The notes under the pieces were generated by a model. The model was not told where the DNA came from. It searched no databases and saw only the letters and a program-made list of their open reading frames with translations. The position numbers and the translations under genes were made by a program. Positions 7,903 to 16,529 of a stretch of 20,961 nucleotides of DNA are shown here, piece by piece (the stretch's first letter is position 1; each line of letters begins with the position of its first letter). Source of the DNA: Stephanodiscus triporus (Eukaryota; Bacillariophyta; Thalassiosirophyceae; Thalassiosirales; Thalassiosiraceae); NCBI GenBank assembly GCA_036939755.1, contig JALLAZ010000228.1, forward strand, positions 1 through 20,961, in the 5' to 3' direction.

Positions 7903-9840
7903 ATGGCCGCATCGCCCGAGACAGATGCTGGTACGGAGGTGGAGGCCTCCCCTCCCGCCGACCTTGACGGAAATAATCACGAGGCGGGACGGGTCGATGG
8001 CGCAGGCGTTCCTCCCGACGACGACGACGAAAACGGGGCCGCGACCGGCGGCGGCCGCGGCGGCGGGGGGGGAGGGGGGGAGGAGGTCGAGAAGGCCGCG
8101 CCCCAGTCGCGGGAGGCGGCCGCGGCGGAGGGGGCGGCGAGGTTCGGATCGACCTCGTCGGGGAGCGGCGGCGGCGGCGGCGGCGCGGACGGGGACGGGG
8201 ACGGCGGGGGCGGGGACGGCGAAATGTACGACCTGAAATTGTCCCCGTTCGACTTACAGGATCGGCGCCAAAATTTGATGAGCAAGGAGTGGACCGCCGC
8301 CCCCCCCCCTCTATACGAGAGAGGGAACGAAGACCGCGCGACCGAGAACGGCGACGGCGAGTCGGCGCTCCATCGGGACGAATACTCCTCCCGGTATTAT
8401 GGCGGGGGGGGGGGAGGGGGGAGGGGGGACGATCACGATCCCCGGAATCACGAATCGGCGTTGGGATTGACCCCCTCCTCCCTCAGGAGGAACGCCCGCC
8501 GCATCGCGTCGGCGGGCGGCGGATCCGCCGGGGCCGAGCGGCGGGGGGGGAAGCCGGGGGGACGACACTCCCACCCACGTAAATCGCCCTACAGGAGCGA
8601 GGTGGCGAGGCTGCGACACGCCCAGCAGCAGCAGCAGCAGCAGCAGCAGGCCATGGGCGCCGAGCAGCCGACGGAGGGGGGGAGCACCGCCGACGGCGGC
8701 GTCGGCATAACCAAGTCCGTGAGCATCAAGGACACCACCGCCCCCCCCGAGACGGCCTACTTCTCGATCCAGGCGGCGAAGTTCAAGCACTCGTTACTGA
8801 ATTCCCTGGGGGACTTCCTCACGGGGGCGTTCGCGGACGACGAGGAGACCTCAGGGTCGTACTACAGCCAGGACCTGCTCGATCAGCTCGAGTCGTCGAA
8901 TCCGTACCTGCGGGGCGTGTGGCTCCAGTCCAAGAACCTCAACGACGCGCACGTCCAGAGGCTGTGCGACGCGCTGATACGGAACAAGGTCGTGACGGAG
9001 GTGTGGCTGCCGTCGAACCACATCACCGACGTCGGGGCGACGCACATCGCGCACATGCTCAAATTCAACAGGCACATCAAGGAGCTTTTCCTAGGCGAGA
9101 ACGACATCGGTCCGAAGGGGGCCGCGGCCCTCGCGACCGCCCTCGCCAGGGGCAACAACACCCTCGTGGCGCTGGGCCTGGGGGACAATCACATCGGCGT
9201 GGAGGGCGCCGGGGCGTTCGCGGCCGCGTTGAGACACAACCACACCCTCCGCACGCTCGACTTCAAGAACAACGGCATACCGCGGAGGTCGTCGATACGG
9301 CGCCTCCTGAACAAGATGCTGGAGTTCAACTCGTCCGATCCGGGCGACGAGTCCCTAGTGCTCGGGCTGCAGGAGGAGCTCGTGAAGCTCGTTACCGGCC
9401 TCCCCCCCGACGTCGCCGGGGGCATAGTCGCGCAGGCCGAGGACGCGCTGAAGATGGCGATGCTTTGCAGGAGGCGGGGGGACAAGGTCGGGGCCGCGGA
9501 GGCCGAGGGGGTATTCATACGCATATGCACCACGGGCCAATCGCCGGTGGATCCCCCCCCGACGGGGGAGGCGGGGGGTTCGTCGGGTGGAATTATGGGG
9601 AGGTTGTTCAAGAGGCATACGAGGCCGATCGAACCCGACGGCGTGGACGCGTCTGACGCCGGGATGTCGACGGCGAAGGTCGACGAGGACGCGGAGCCGA
9701 CGGTCGACGACAAAGGCGACGACGGCGAGAAGGAGCAGCTGAAGGGTAACGGCGATGGAGCGGTGAAGGAAGTTAAAGAGTCTTCTGAAGAGAGTGGTTT
9801 AAATGGGACAGAAGATAATGAGGCTTCAGCTGGGGAATAG
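7903..9840 (+). CDS. Leucine-rich-repeat protein, ribonuclease-inhibitor type, with disordered Gly-rich N-terminus (645 aa)
   Basis: The ATG at 7903 (context ACGATGGCC) gives 645 residues. Residues 1-290 are low complexity: Asp/Glu-rich, several poly-Gly tracts (about 49-59, 88-105, 167-173), a basic Arg-rich part (195-230) and a run of nine Gln (241-249). Residues about 336-472 form five consecutive 28-29-residue repeats of the pattern L..L.L..N.I...GA..LA..L..N, the RI-like LRR seen in NLRC/RNH1-type proteins. These form a curved solenoid for protein binding. Residues 473-545 are probably helical, and the tail (560-645) is acidic. No kinase, NACHT, membrane or signal segment is visible, so this is a scaffold or adaptor without a known partner. 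The gene is intron-less and very GC-rich with long G runs. It is divergent from MPI. Confidence 0.88.
   Translation: MAASPETDAGTEVEASPPADLDGNNHEAGRVDGAGVPPDDDDENGAATGGGRGGGGGGGEEVEKAAPQSREAAAAEGAARFGSTSSGSGGGGGGADGDGDGGGGDGEMYDLKLSPFDLQDRRQNLMSKEWTAAPPPLYERGNEDRATENGDGESALHRDEYSSRYYGGGGGGGRGDDHDPRNHESALGLTPSSLRRNARRIASAGGGSAGAERRGGKPGGRHSHPRKSPYRSEVARLRHAQQQQQQQQQAMGAEQPTEGGSTADGGVGITKSVSIKDTTAPPETAYFSIQAAKFKHSLLNSLGDFLTGAFADDEETSGSYYSQDLLDQLESSNPYLRGVWLQSKNLNDAHVQRLCDALIRNKVVTEVWLPSNHITDVGATHIAHMLKFNRHIKELFLGENDIGPKGAAALATALARGNNTLVALGLGDNHIGVEGAGAFAAALRHNHTLRTLDFKNNGIPRRSSIRRLLNKMLEFNSSDPGDESLVLGLQEELVKLVTGLPPDVAGGIVAQAEDALKMAMLCRRRGDKVGAAEAEGVFIRICTTGQSPVDPPPTGEAGGSSGGIMGRLFKRHTRPIEPDGVDASDAGMSTAKVDEDAEPTVDDKGDDGEKEQLKGNGDGAVKEVKESSEESGLNGTEDNEASAGE
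8401..8428 (+). repeat. Long G tracts in coding strand (potential G-quadruplex)
   Basis: Near 8404-8428 the coding strand has about 11 G, then A, 6 G, A and 6 G. A similar G-rich stretch occurs at 8062-8087. Both encode poly-Gly. These tracts could fold as G-quadruplexes and are prone to length errors in replication or sequencing. Confidence 0.7.
8623..8649 (+). repeat. Pure CAG trinucleotide repeat, nine units
   Basis: Nine uninterrupted CAG codons encode the nine-Gln run of the LRR protein. The lack of synonymous CAA codons indicates recent expansion and likely length variation between alleles. Confidence 0.9.
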
Positions 9841-9999
9841 TCAACTGAAAAGGACAGAGAAGAAGCTTTAAAGCGGAGAGATTGGATAAATTTATTGATA
9901 GGGACACACCTCAATATTCAATAGGCATGACGATAGATTCCTCTACGTTAGTTGATGAGGTTGTTGGTAGATGGCTGTCACCTGGCAGTTTGTTTAGTC

Positions 10000-10013
10000 A
10001 TATGGCGCCATAT
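10000..10013. repeat. Perfect 14-bp palindrome downstream of the LRR gene
   Basis: ATATGGCGCCATAT is self-complementary. GTC on the left and GAC on the right extend it after one unpaired T. It lies 160 bp past the LRR stop codon, perhaps in the 3' UTR. Confidence 0.6.
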
Positions 10014-10290
10014 TGACACCTTTTTTGCTTGGAGGATATTGCATAATTTAATTGAATGTCAAATGGCAGGGATGAACAAACTCTTGTTATGGTAATGCTT
10101 TGTTCAGACCTATTGGACTATTTTTGTCAAAAAACGTTCTTATCTTAGAGTAATGTAATTCAAAGAAAGAGCCATCGGGTTTAAGCACTCACAAAATAAT
10201 CTAAAATCTAAGTTAACTAGCTGCCTTGGTATGATTGAGTTGTCTTAGTCAAGAGCCAAAACTTTCTGGGGTACCTGATTTGCTTCTGGA

Positions 10291-10316
10291 TGCACCAAGT
10301 TTTGTTTCTTGGTGCA
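10291..10316. repeat. Hairpin, 9-bp perfect stem
   Basis: TGCACCAAG (10291-10299) and CTTGGTGCA (10308-10316) are perfect inverted copies separated by 8 nt. The stem can extend outward past one mismatch. Confidence 0.6.
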
Positions 10317-10639
10317 CCAATTAAACACACAACCACGTACAACCACACACAACCACCATGCCCCCCTCCAAAATCATTGCTGACCTAGGAGGTGCGGATG
10401 CTACAGCTACCACCACCTACCACAATGGAGGGCAGAGAGCAGTGAGTTCTGCCCAAAGCACCAAGCAGTCATGACAGAACAAACTCTGGATTGATTGTTA
10501 TGATTGATCTCTTTTTGTTGGTATTGGCCCAAAGGCCAAACAACCTAGTAAACAACAGCAGTGAGAGTGAGCCTGATGCTGCACGCCTAGTACTATGGAA
10601 GAATTGAGGCTATGGCTGATGATTCCAAATAAGACCCTG

Positions 10640-10697
10640 CTACCACTAAGGGTAGGGCTTCTTGTTGAGCATTTTTTACTAGGTACCTTAGTGGTAG
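10640..10697. repeat. Inverted repeat, 12-bp perfect arms
   Basis: CTACCACTAAGG (10640-10651) and CCTTAGTGGTAG (10686-10697) match without error across a 34-nt spacer. No open reading frame or RNA gene explains it. Confidence 0.65.
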
Positions 10698-11528
10698 AAA
10701 GTTGATATCTGACTGACTGAAATTGGCAACTTTGCAATCACAACCAAATATTCACCACCAAATGACCCAAGTGTTATGACATGGCCATGATCTTCAGCCT
10801 GCTGTGAGGTTTTAGGCATCACGGCCCCACCTTAACATTTGTATGGAAGAGAAGTTTTGGTTGTGTTTGAAAGGGCAAAATAGTATTTTTTCCTGTTGGT
10901 AGAGTATCTTTTTGAAAAAAAAATAGACCGAGACTTTCACTATTGAATAGGTTGTTGTTTCCAGAAATAAAAACAGCTGTCACCGGCATGAAGTGGGGGT
11001 CTGATGGACGGGGTTGATCATTGTTGCGTGGGTTTTCCTCTGTCAGATATTTTGCAGGTGGGCGTATGATATGATGGGGTGCTCTGCCAGGTGTAGTAGA
11101 GGTTTTTGGGTTGGACTACCAGTGTTGAATTAGTGCCGAAGTAAGAAGTGCAAAACAAAAATAGTAAGAGGAACCTGGTATGGAGGCAAGGGAGCGTAAG
11201 GTACTGGTATTTTGTCAGAGGTTTGGGCACACTTTTGTGTACCCTATCACATGGACTACACGTGTGGTCACATGATCCTGTCGGGTTCATACTGAGGAGA
11301 TCAAACGAATTCCTTCATAGGCAAGAAACCATCTCAAAGCTGGAGTGCCATCGAGCCTCACCAAATTCACAAGTTTGTTTGGCTTGCATCATGGTTTTTT
11401 TACTATTCTGTCACCTAGTGAAGATGTAATATATAGCATTCTAACAAAACTAATGATGGCATAATGTCAACTAATGTATTATCTAACGTAGCCTTAATTT
11501 TAAATGTAAGAGTCAGTGAAAAAACCCC

Positions 11529-11590
11529 AAGAACCCAAAAGTCATAGGGACTAAAACAGGGGCCGTACCCTGGCCAATGACTTTGGTCTT
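11529..11590. repeat. Imperfect long hairpin
   Basis: AAGAACCCAAAAGTCAT (11529-11545) pairs with ATGACTTTGGTCTT (11577-11590) with small bulges. Inside, AGGG (11546-11549) can pair with CCCT (11568-11571). Confidence 0.5.
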
Positions 11591-11726
11591 CCCCAAGCTA
11601 AAAAAAACACAGTCACTCCTCGATATAATGTCTTTTATCATGGAGTATTCGACAAAGGCCTCCCAGTAATCCTCACACCCCCCTCACAAACTGCGAGGAG
11701 AAAACGTTATGGCATGGGGACCAATG

Positions 11727-12180
11727 CTATCCCCGTCCCCTGCTCTCCTTCCTTGCGATCTCCCTAACTTCCTTTAATAGGTCGGCACACGGGGGCCATC
11801 GTCCAGCCTTGATCAGCTTCGATAGCGCCACCTGTCTGCCCGTCCCAATCACCACCGCCAGACAGCTACCCCGGAGCACGCGACTGCTGGAGTACAACAT
11901 TGTCCCCGGCCCGACCGTGCCATTACTCTGCCTAACAATGCGCGCGTGCCTGATCTCTCCGGTGATGAGGTGCCCGTCCACCGTGATCTCCTCCCTGTTG
12001 GCACCGCCACTGCTGCCGCCGCCAAGTCCAGTCCGCGGGCACAGCGCCCCCCTCCATCTCCATGAGTCATATCATGTCCCTGACGATCGTATCGAACCAC
12101 ATCGAGTCGTTCAGGACCTTGGCATCATCGGGCGTGACGAGTCGGAATTGCCTCATCGATGGCGAGTGGCCAATGCATGG
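11727..12180 (-). pseudogene. Fragment of a P-type ATPase (actuator domain), frameshifted
   Basis: On the minus strand the frame ending at 11727 reads EEITVDGHLITGE, then GPGTMLYSSSRVLRGS and AVVIGTG with ALSKLI. This is the order found in the actuator domain of P-type ATPases: the (T/S)GE dephosphorylation loop, then the strand following the G-T-x-L segment. Just upstream, in another frame (about 12031-12180), is a stretch with VRDM and GGAVPAD, matching the V-x-A-D segment that precedes the loop. A TGA (12067-12069) and a frame change near 12025 break it. The rest of the protein (membrane helices, DKTGT phosphorylation site, nucleotide domain) is absent, and upstream sequence runs directly into the GGTY microsatellite. 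I infer a pseudogene relic. The transported ion and subfamily cannot be told. Confidence 0.65.
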
Positions 12181-12185
12181 CCTTT

Positions 12186-12349
12186 CAGTCAGTCGGTCAG
12201 TCGGTTGGTCGGTCGGTTGGTTGGTCGGTCGGTCGGTCGGTCGGTCGGTTGGTTGGTTGGTCGGTCGGTCGGTTGGTTGGTCGGTCGGTCAGTTGGTTGG
12301 TCGGTCGGTCGGTTGGTTGGTTGGTTGGTCAGTTGGTCGGCCGGTCGGC
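12186..12349. repeat. GGTY tetranucleotide microsatellite (GGTC/GGTT mixed)
   Basis: About 40 consecutive tetranucleotides of GGTC and GGTT, with a few AGTC/AGTT and one GGCC variant, run without length interruption. Because the unit is 4 nt and lacks stop codons, every frame stays open and yields spurious VGRSVGWL-type peptides. It directly abuts the P-type ATPase relic. Confidence 0.95.
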
Positions 12350-12999
12350 GATGCATCGTGCGCATTGTGGGGGGTCGACAATGGTGGGGATGGCGGACAA
12401 GGGCATTGACATGGTGCTTGCAAATATGCTTCGTGATGGGAGGTGCGGTGTTGAGATGAGATTTTTTTGGTGCTGGCAAGGATGTGCCTTGCAGTTTAAA
12501 ATAGCTCATCACGGAATTCCCGCCACCCTCTAGAAGTAGCCACGGTGCACGTTCTACCTATTTAGGAATTATTAGAGTACACTTTTGAGTACCTAAACCT
12601 GAAAATATAATCATATTTTAAATTAATCTAGTGGCCAAGCTAAGCAAGTGACACCCAATTATGACATACCAATGGGTTTGGGTACTAAAAAGTGTACCCG
12701 CGCATACCAGAGACACACGTAGAGTGTACCTAAACCCGGGTTAAGGTTATTATGGTCGTAGATACATGATACATCAAGAGTAATACGATAGAGTGTATGT
12801 AAAGTAGAATCGTACGATACTCTCTACCTAAGTGCTGTGGTTAGTGGGCTTACACGATTTACTTTTCACATGGGAATAAATATTAATTTATCACGGGTGA
12901 TCCTGGGTGATCACGGGAAATAATCATCTCTTTTTCCTTCGATTGACGAGTCACTTCACAGTTTCTCAGGATCCCAAATCAAGAAAAGAAGAGACGACC
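12350..12999. other. Intergenic and upstream region of the 819-aa gene
   Basis: This 650-bp stretch holds the inverted repeat at 12575-12699, a diverged partial arm copy near 12722-12736 followed by the palindrome AACCCGGGTT, and the 10-bp palindrome ATCGTACGAT (12809-12818). An A/T-rich segment (about 12875-12892) lies some 110 bp before the ATG at 13000 and may contain the core promoter. No coding frame with support is seen. Confidence 0.5.
12575..12699. mobile_element. MITE-like 125-bp element with 25-bp inverted ends
   Basis: Positions 12575-12599 and 12675-12699 are inverted copies matching at 22 of 25 bases (GRGTACACTTTT..AGTACC.AAACC). The 75-bp centre is A/T-rich and non-coding. No clear target-site duplication flanks it, so a mobile origin is inference; it could also be a plain inverted repeat. 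Related half-arms occur at 12722-12736 and 11220-11244. Confidence 0.5.
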
Positions 13000-15546
13000 A
13001 TGGCCGGCAACGGAGGGGGCATAGGGCGATTCGCCTCCCGCAAGAAGAACATTTCGCAGCCGGGCGTTCCTCCTGCCACCGTCGCGCGGGCGGACGGCCC
13101 TAAGGCGGGCGGACGTCCCGACGACGACGCCGCGACCCGTGCCGACGTCGAGGGGGGGGAGCCGGCTCCCGCGAACGACGACGCAGTCGTTGACGACGGC
13201 GCATCCGCCGCCGCGATGGAGGCGGAAAGGAACGCGGCGGATTTCATCTCGTTCGGCTATGACGACGACGGCGGTGGCGGTAGTCTCGCCGCCCGGTTCG
13301 ACTCGAACGACTTCTCTTCCATAGGCCACATGTTCGGGAACAATGACGACTCCATGGACGCGAACGATGGAAACGTCGGCGACGTATTCCTCAGCTCCAC
13401 TCCCGCCGATTACGCGAGCTTCGGCCAAGGATACGACGGCGAATATCAGGTATTCGAGGGATTCGAACGGGGCTCGCCCGTGGGAGAGAAGCGCGCGGAG
13501 TCCCCGGATGATTGTGAGTCTTGAATTTCACCTTTATTACTTTGACTATTACGTTCTTCTAGTTATGATAACTTATCTCATACGTTGAATATCTTTCCAG
13601 ATATCATCAGGGAGATCGGAGCCGACTCGCATCCAGCTGTCCACGCTCAGAACCTGCTGACGCTCGCGACGACGGCCGCAGCTCCCACTGGCATTGGCGG
13701 CGGGGGTACAGCGGAAGGTGGCGGCATTGGCCTATTCTCGAAAAAGCGCATCATTGCCACTGCCGCGACTGCTGCAGCACAACTATCCAATGGTCATCGA
13801 GAGCATCAGCATTCCAATGTGGCCGGCGCCGGCGTGAATTCAGTCGAAGACATGTCCGTGTCAAACCTCAGTCGCTTTGATGTCGACCTCATGTCCAAGA
13901 ATACCGACAATGCCATCCCGGCTATGACTGCCACCAATCCCGTTGGAGCTAGAGAAAATTTTTTGGCTGGAAATGAAGAGTGTGATGGTGTTGAGGTGCC
14001 ATCGACCATTCGGATGAGTGATGACGACGATGGTGACCTCGACGATGATTTGACCGAAGCGACGGCATCCAACTTCGCCGCCAAGGAAGGCGAAGGCGAG
14101 AGATCGAAAACGATTATTGACTTTTCCAAGCCCCCCCCTGACCAAGTGGAAGCACAAGAAGCACAGCAAGGCTTAGCAAATGATGTCTTTCATCAAAACG
14201 TTCCTGTGCAGGCTTCGAACTGCAACGCTGGATCACCTCGTGAAGATATTGTCATTCCCCGGATCACCGATGCCACGATTGATCAGCCATCGTCAAAGTT
14301 CTCGATCGCCAATTCTGGAGCAAGCAAAGAACCTTCCATGACACGTGGGTCGATGGAGATGTCAAAGCCTTCGAAGAAACGATGCAACGGAGGCGTGCTC
14401 ATCACCAATCAAGGCTTGGCCCCACGAGTGTCCCTCTCACCTCATCCTGGCATGAACGACGAGAATCGAGCCTCGTCTCGCCCCAGCCTCAACGCTGAGA
14501 ATCAAGCTTGTCTGTTCTCGCCTATTGCGAACGCCTATGATGATGCGGACGATGATAATGGCATCGTGATCCCAGGTGCTCCAGCTGCCGTTGCGGATGC
14601 GAACGCCAACACTAGTACAGCACTTCAAACGGAATTAGGAGGAGGTCACATTGGCACCATCAGCAACCCTCCGCGCAACCCGCCAGCTTCGACGATGAGC
14701 AAGTTCAGCACTAGCCTCCTGAGCCGCCAGAGGTCCTCGTTAATTTCAAGCAAGAACGGCATCGGCAAGTTCAGCACCAGCAGCGACAAAGTCCAGTTCG
14801 CCGCGCCAGAGACTCGTCCAAGCGCCACGGGCGCCACAAAGACAGTCGATAGTAGAAACTCACTCGTCGGTGCGTCGCTTGCCAACTCGAATGCTATATC
14901 CAAATTCGCTGCCGCTGCATCGGATTCCACGGCCATCACTCCTGATCATCGTCAAAGTGGCGTAAAAAAATCTACGAATGACAGTGGCGGTGATGTCATC
15001 ACTCCAGCGTTCCATGAGACCCCCACTACGGCTCAAGCTCCAGCAGGTACCATGCAGTATGATTCTACTCACAACGATCGCTTTGTTCCAGAAATTCCAA
15101 CTGTCACCGTCGGACCCAAAGCGATGGAGGAAGAGTCGCAGGTTGAAGATCCTATCGAAGCTCGGAGGCCTAGATCCAATGCAATCTGCAGCCCTCCTCC
15201 GCCTACAAACAAGGAGTCTGTGACTCCCAAAGCGAGCAATGTGAACCCTTCGTTTCCAACAGTCAACACGAACGATGTATTGGGACAGTCTTACCTAAAG
15301 ACGAACACGGCTTTCTATACGGATGAAACGTTTGATGAACTCCTTTCCCAGTTCGTCAATGACATCCAGGATGGAACTGATATATTCGAGAGGGGTCAGA
15401 ACGACTTGCTTGAGCTCGAAGTCGACCTCTCCCATGCCTTCGCGGCTGTACTTCGTTACAAGGATGACTATACGAATTTGCTTGGCGAGATTGAAGGCGT
15501 AATGGCAATGGCTGAGCGCATCATGTCAGAAGTTACCAGTGAATAG
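13000..15546 (+). CDS. Hypothetical Ser/Ala-rich protein with conserved-looking helical C-terminus, two exons, 819 aa
   Basis: Exons are 13000-13513 and 13601-15546, with an 87-bp intron (GTGAGT...TTTCCAG). Splicing after the first base of a codon joins SPDD to YIIREIGAD and preserves frame, giving 2460 nt including stop. The ATG at 13000 sits in CGACCATGGCC. I do not recognise the family. Most of the protein is disordered (Ser, Ala, Asn, Asp-rich, acidic patches near residues 85-110 and 310-330). A short motif [GS]-[KRL]-F-[SA] recurs: GIGRFAS (about 8-14), GIGLFSK (213-219), SKFSI, SKFST, GIGKFST (558-564) and SKFAA. The last 68 residues (752-819), from LLSQFVNDIQDG, are Leu-rich and probably a coiled coil, the likely folded interaction domain. 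No enzyme motif, signal or membrane segment is seen. It is tail-to-tail with clpB. Confidence 0.85.
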
Positions 15547-16529
15547 CACAGTTGATGTTTGCTGGACTGTCGGACATCTGCCTCAGATCAAACAAGCAGT
15601 GCCCCAGAACATAATTTGGGTAGTTAGCTCGCGATCGCATCAGTTTGGAACTGATGTGCTAATTGTAGATGATAACACCAACCCAAATCTTTTGCCAAAA
15701 CAGCCTATCTATTCGGGTACCTCAGCTCCCCCTCTCTCGATACGTGGAGCATTGTGTAATGCGCTTAGCAACTATTCATTTCATAATTATGTCTGCTTTA
15801 AACGTCGTTGGACAAATAGATTTAGCCTCGCTTTCGTGACGCAACGCTCCTCTGCAAGCCTAGCGCGACTCTCGTGTAGTATATCGGACCCACGCATGTT
15901 TGAATATCTCACAATCGACTCATTCATCAATGGTCGTCCTTATTTCCCGTTTCCTTCTGCTGGTCGTCTGATTATAGATATGCTCTCTCGGCTTTTGCAA
16001 AGTCAGCGAATTAACTGCAAGTCCTCCCTGGTGAGTGAACACTGCTACGACTCTTTCTCTCGACCTTTTTATACTCTGAAATCAATGTGGTGATCTTCTC
16101 TTCATTTGTCCTGTTCATAGCTACAAATGCATTCATCATCACGAGGCAGCAGTGGAAGGACAGGCTTAATAAGATTATACAGCTCGACCTCTGGCATAGA
16201 AAAGGGTGTCAATTCAACTGCAACAATATTCCGAGCATCCGTTCTTTTAGCTGGCTTTGCCATCTCCACAGATAGGCAACACATGACCATTATTTAATAC
16301 GGAATAGAAGTATTGCAAGCATTTAAATGGATTGGGATGGTAAAATTGAGAGACCTGATTGCTGATGATATGTGTTAACCTTACGACAAAAAATAATATA
16401 TTCATCCAGGGAGCCGTAAAAGTCTTTAGGTGCAACTATGTAAGTGTCTTTGCTGTATAAAAAAAACTCGCCAGTTGCTCCAAGTGAATACGATGATAAA
16501 CTCGTAGATTCCTTATGGGCATTAAGCTC
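15547..16529. other. Tail-to-tail intergenic region
   Basis: This 983-bp A/T-rich region lies between the stops of the 819-aa gene and clpB. A plus-strand frame stays open from 15539 to 16093, but it starts at GTG, has no ATG until late and shows no domain, so I treat it as chance or 3' UTR. No RNA gene, repeat or mobile element is evident. Confidence 0.5.

Larger units (their letters stand above)
9841..11726. other. Gene-poor intergenic region with palindromes and hairpins
   Basis: About 1.9 kb downstream of the LRR gene has no convincing coding frame. An ATG at 10358 opens only 38 codons. The region contains a perfect palindrome (10000-10013), hairpins at 10291-10316, 10640-10697 and 11529-11590, a GGTTTGGG...GTGTACCC segment (11220-11244) related to the inverted repeat at 12575-12699, and an ACACGTGT palindrome (11258-11265). 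It may include decayed mobile DNA, but no diagnostic protein or LTR was found. Confidence 0.5.

Noticed and set aside
7977..9914. Minus-strand frames across the LRR gene, some over 200 codons
   Set aside because: Low-complexity mirror translations (poly-Pro and Ser) of the GC-rich plus-strand gene, with no domain of their own.
10358..10474. 38-codon ORF starting MPPSKIIADLGG after an AACCAC-rich leader
   Set aside because: A good ATG context, but too short, with no recognisable motif and no downstream frame to join.
11018..11290. 90-codon minus-strand frame
   Set aside because: No domain, unremarkable composition, and it overlaps repeat-like sequence.
11809..12533. Plus-strand frames encoding Ser-Val-Gly-Trp repeats
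   Set aside because: They are by-products of the GGTY microsatellite, which has no stop codon in any frame.
12585..12736. CCTAAACC words as interstitial telomere repeats
   Set aside because: They are single and not in tandem; the similarity to TTTAGGG is short and better explained by the inverted-repeat arms.
15539..16093. 184-codon plus-strand frame overlapping the end of the 819-aa gene
   Set aside because: It begins at GTG, has no ATG until late in the frame, shows no domain, and lies where the 3' UTR should be.
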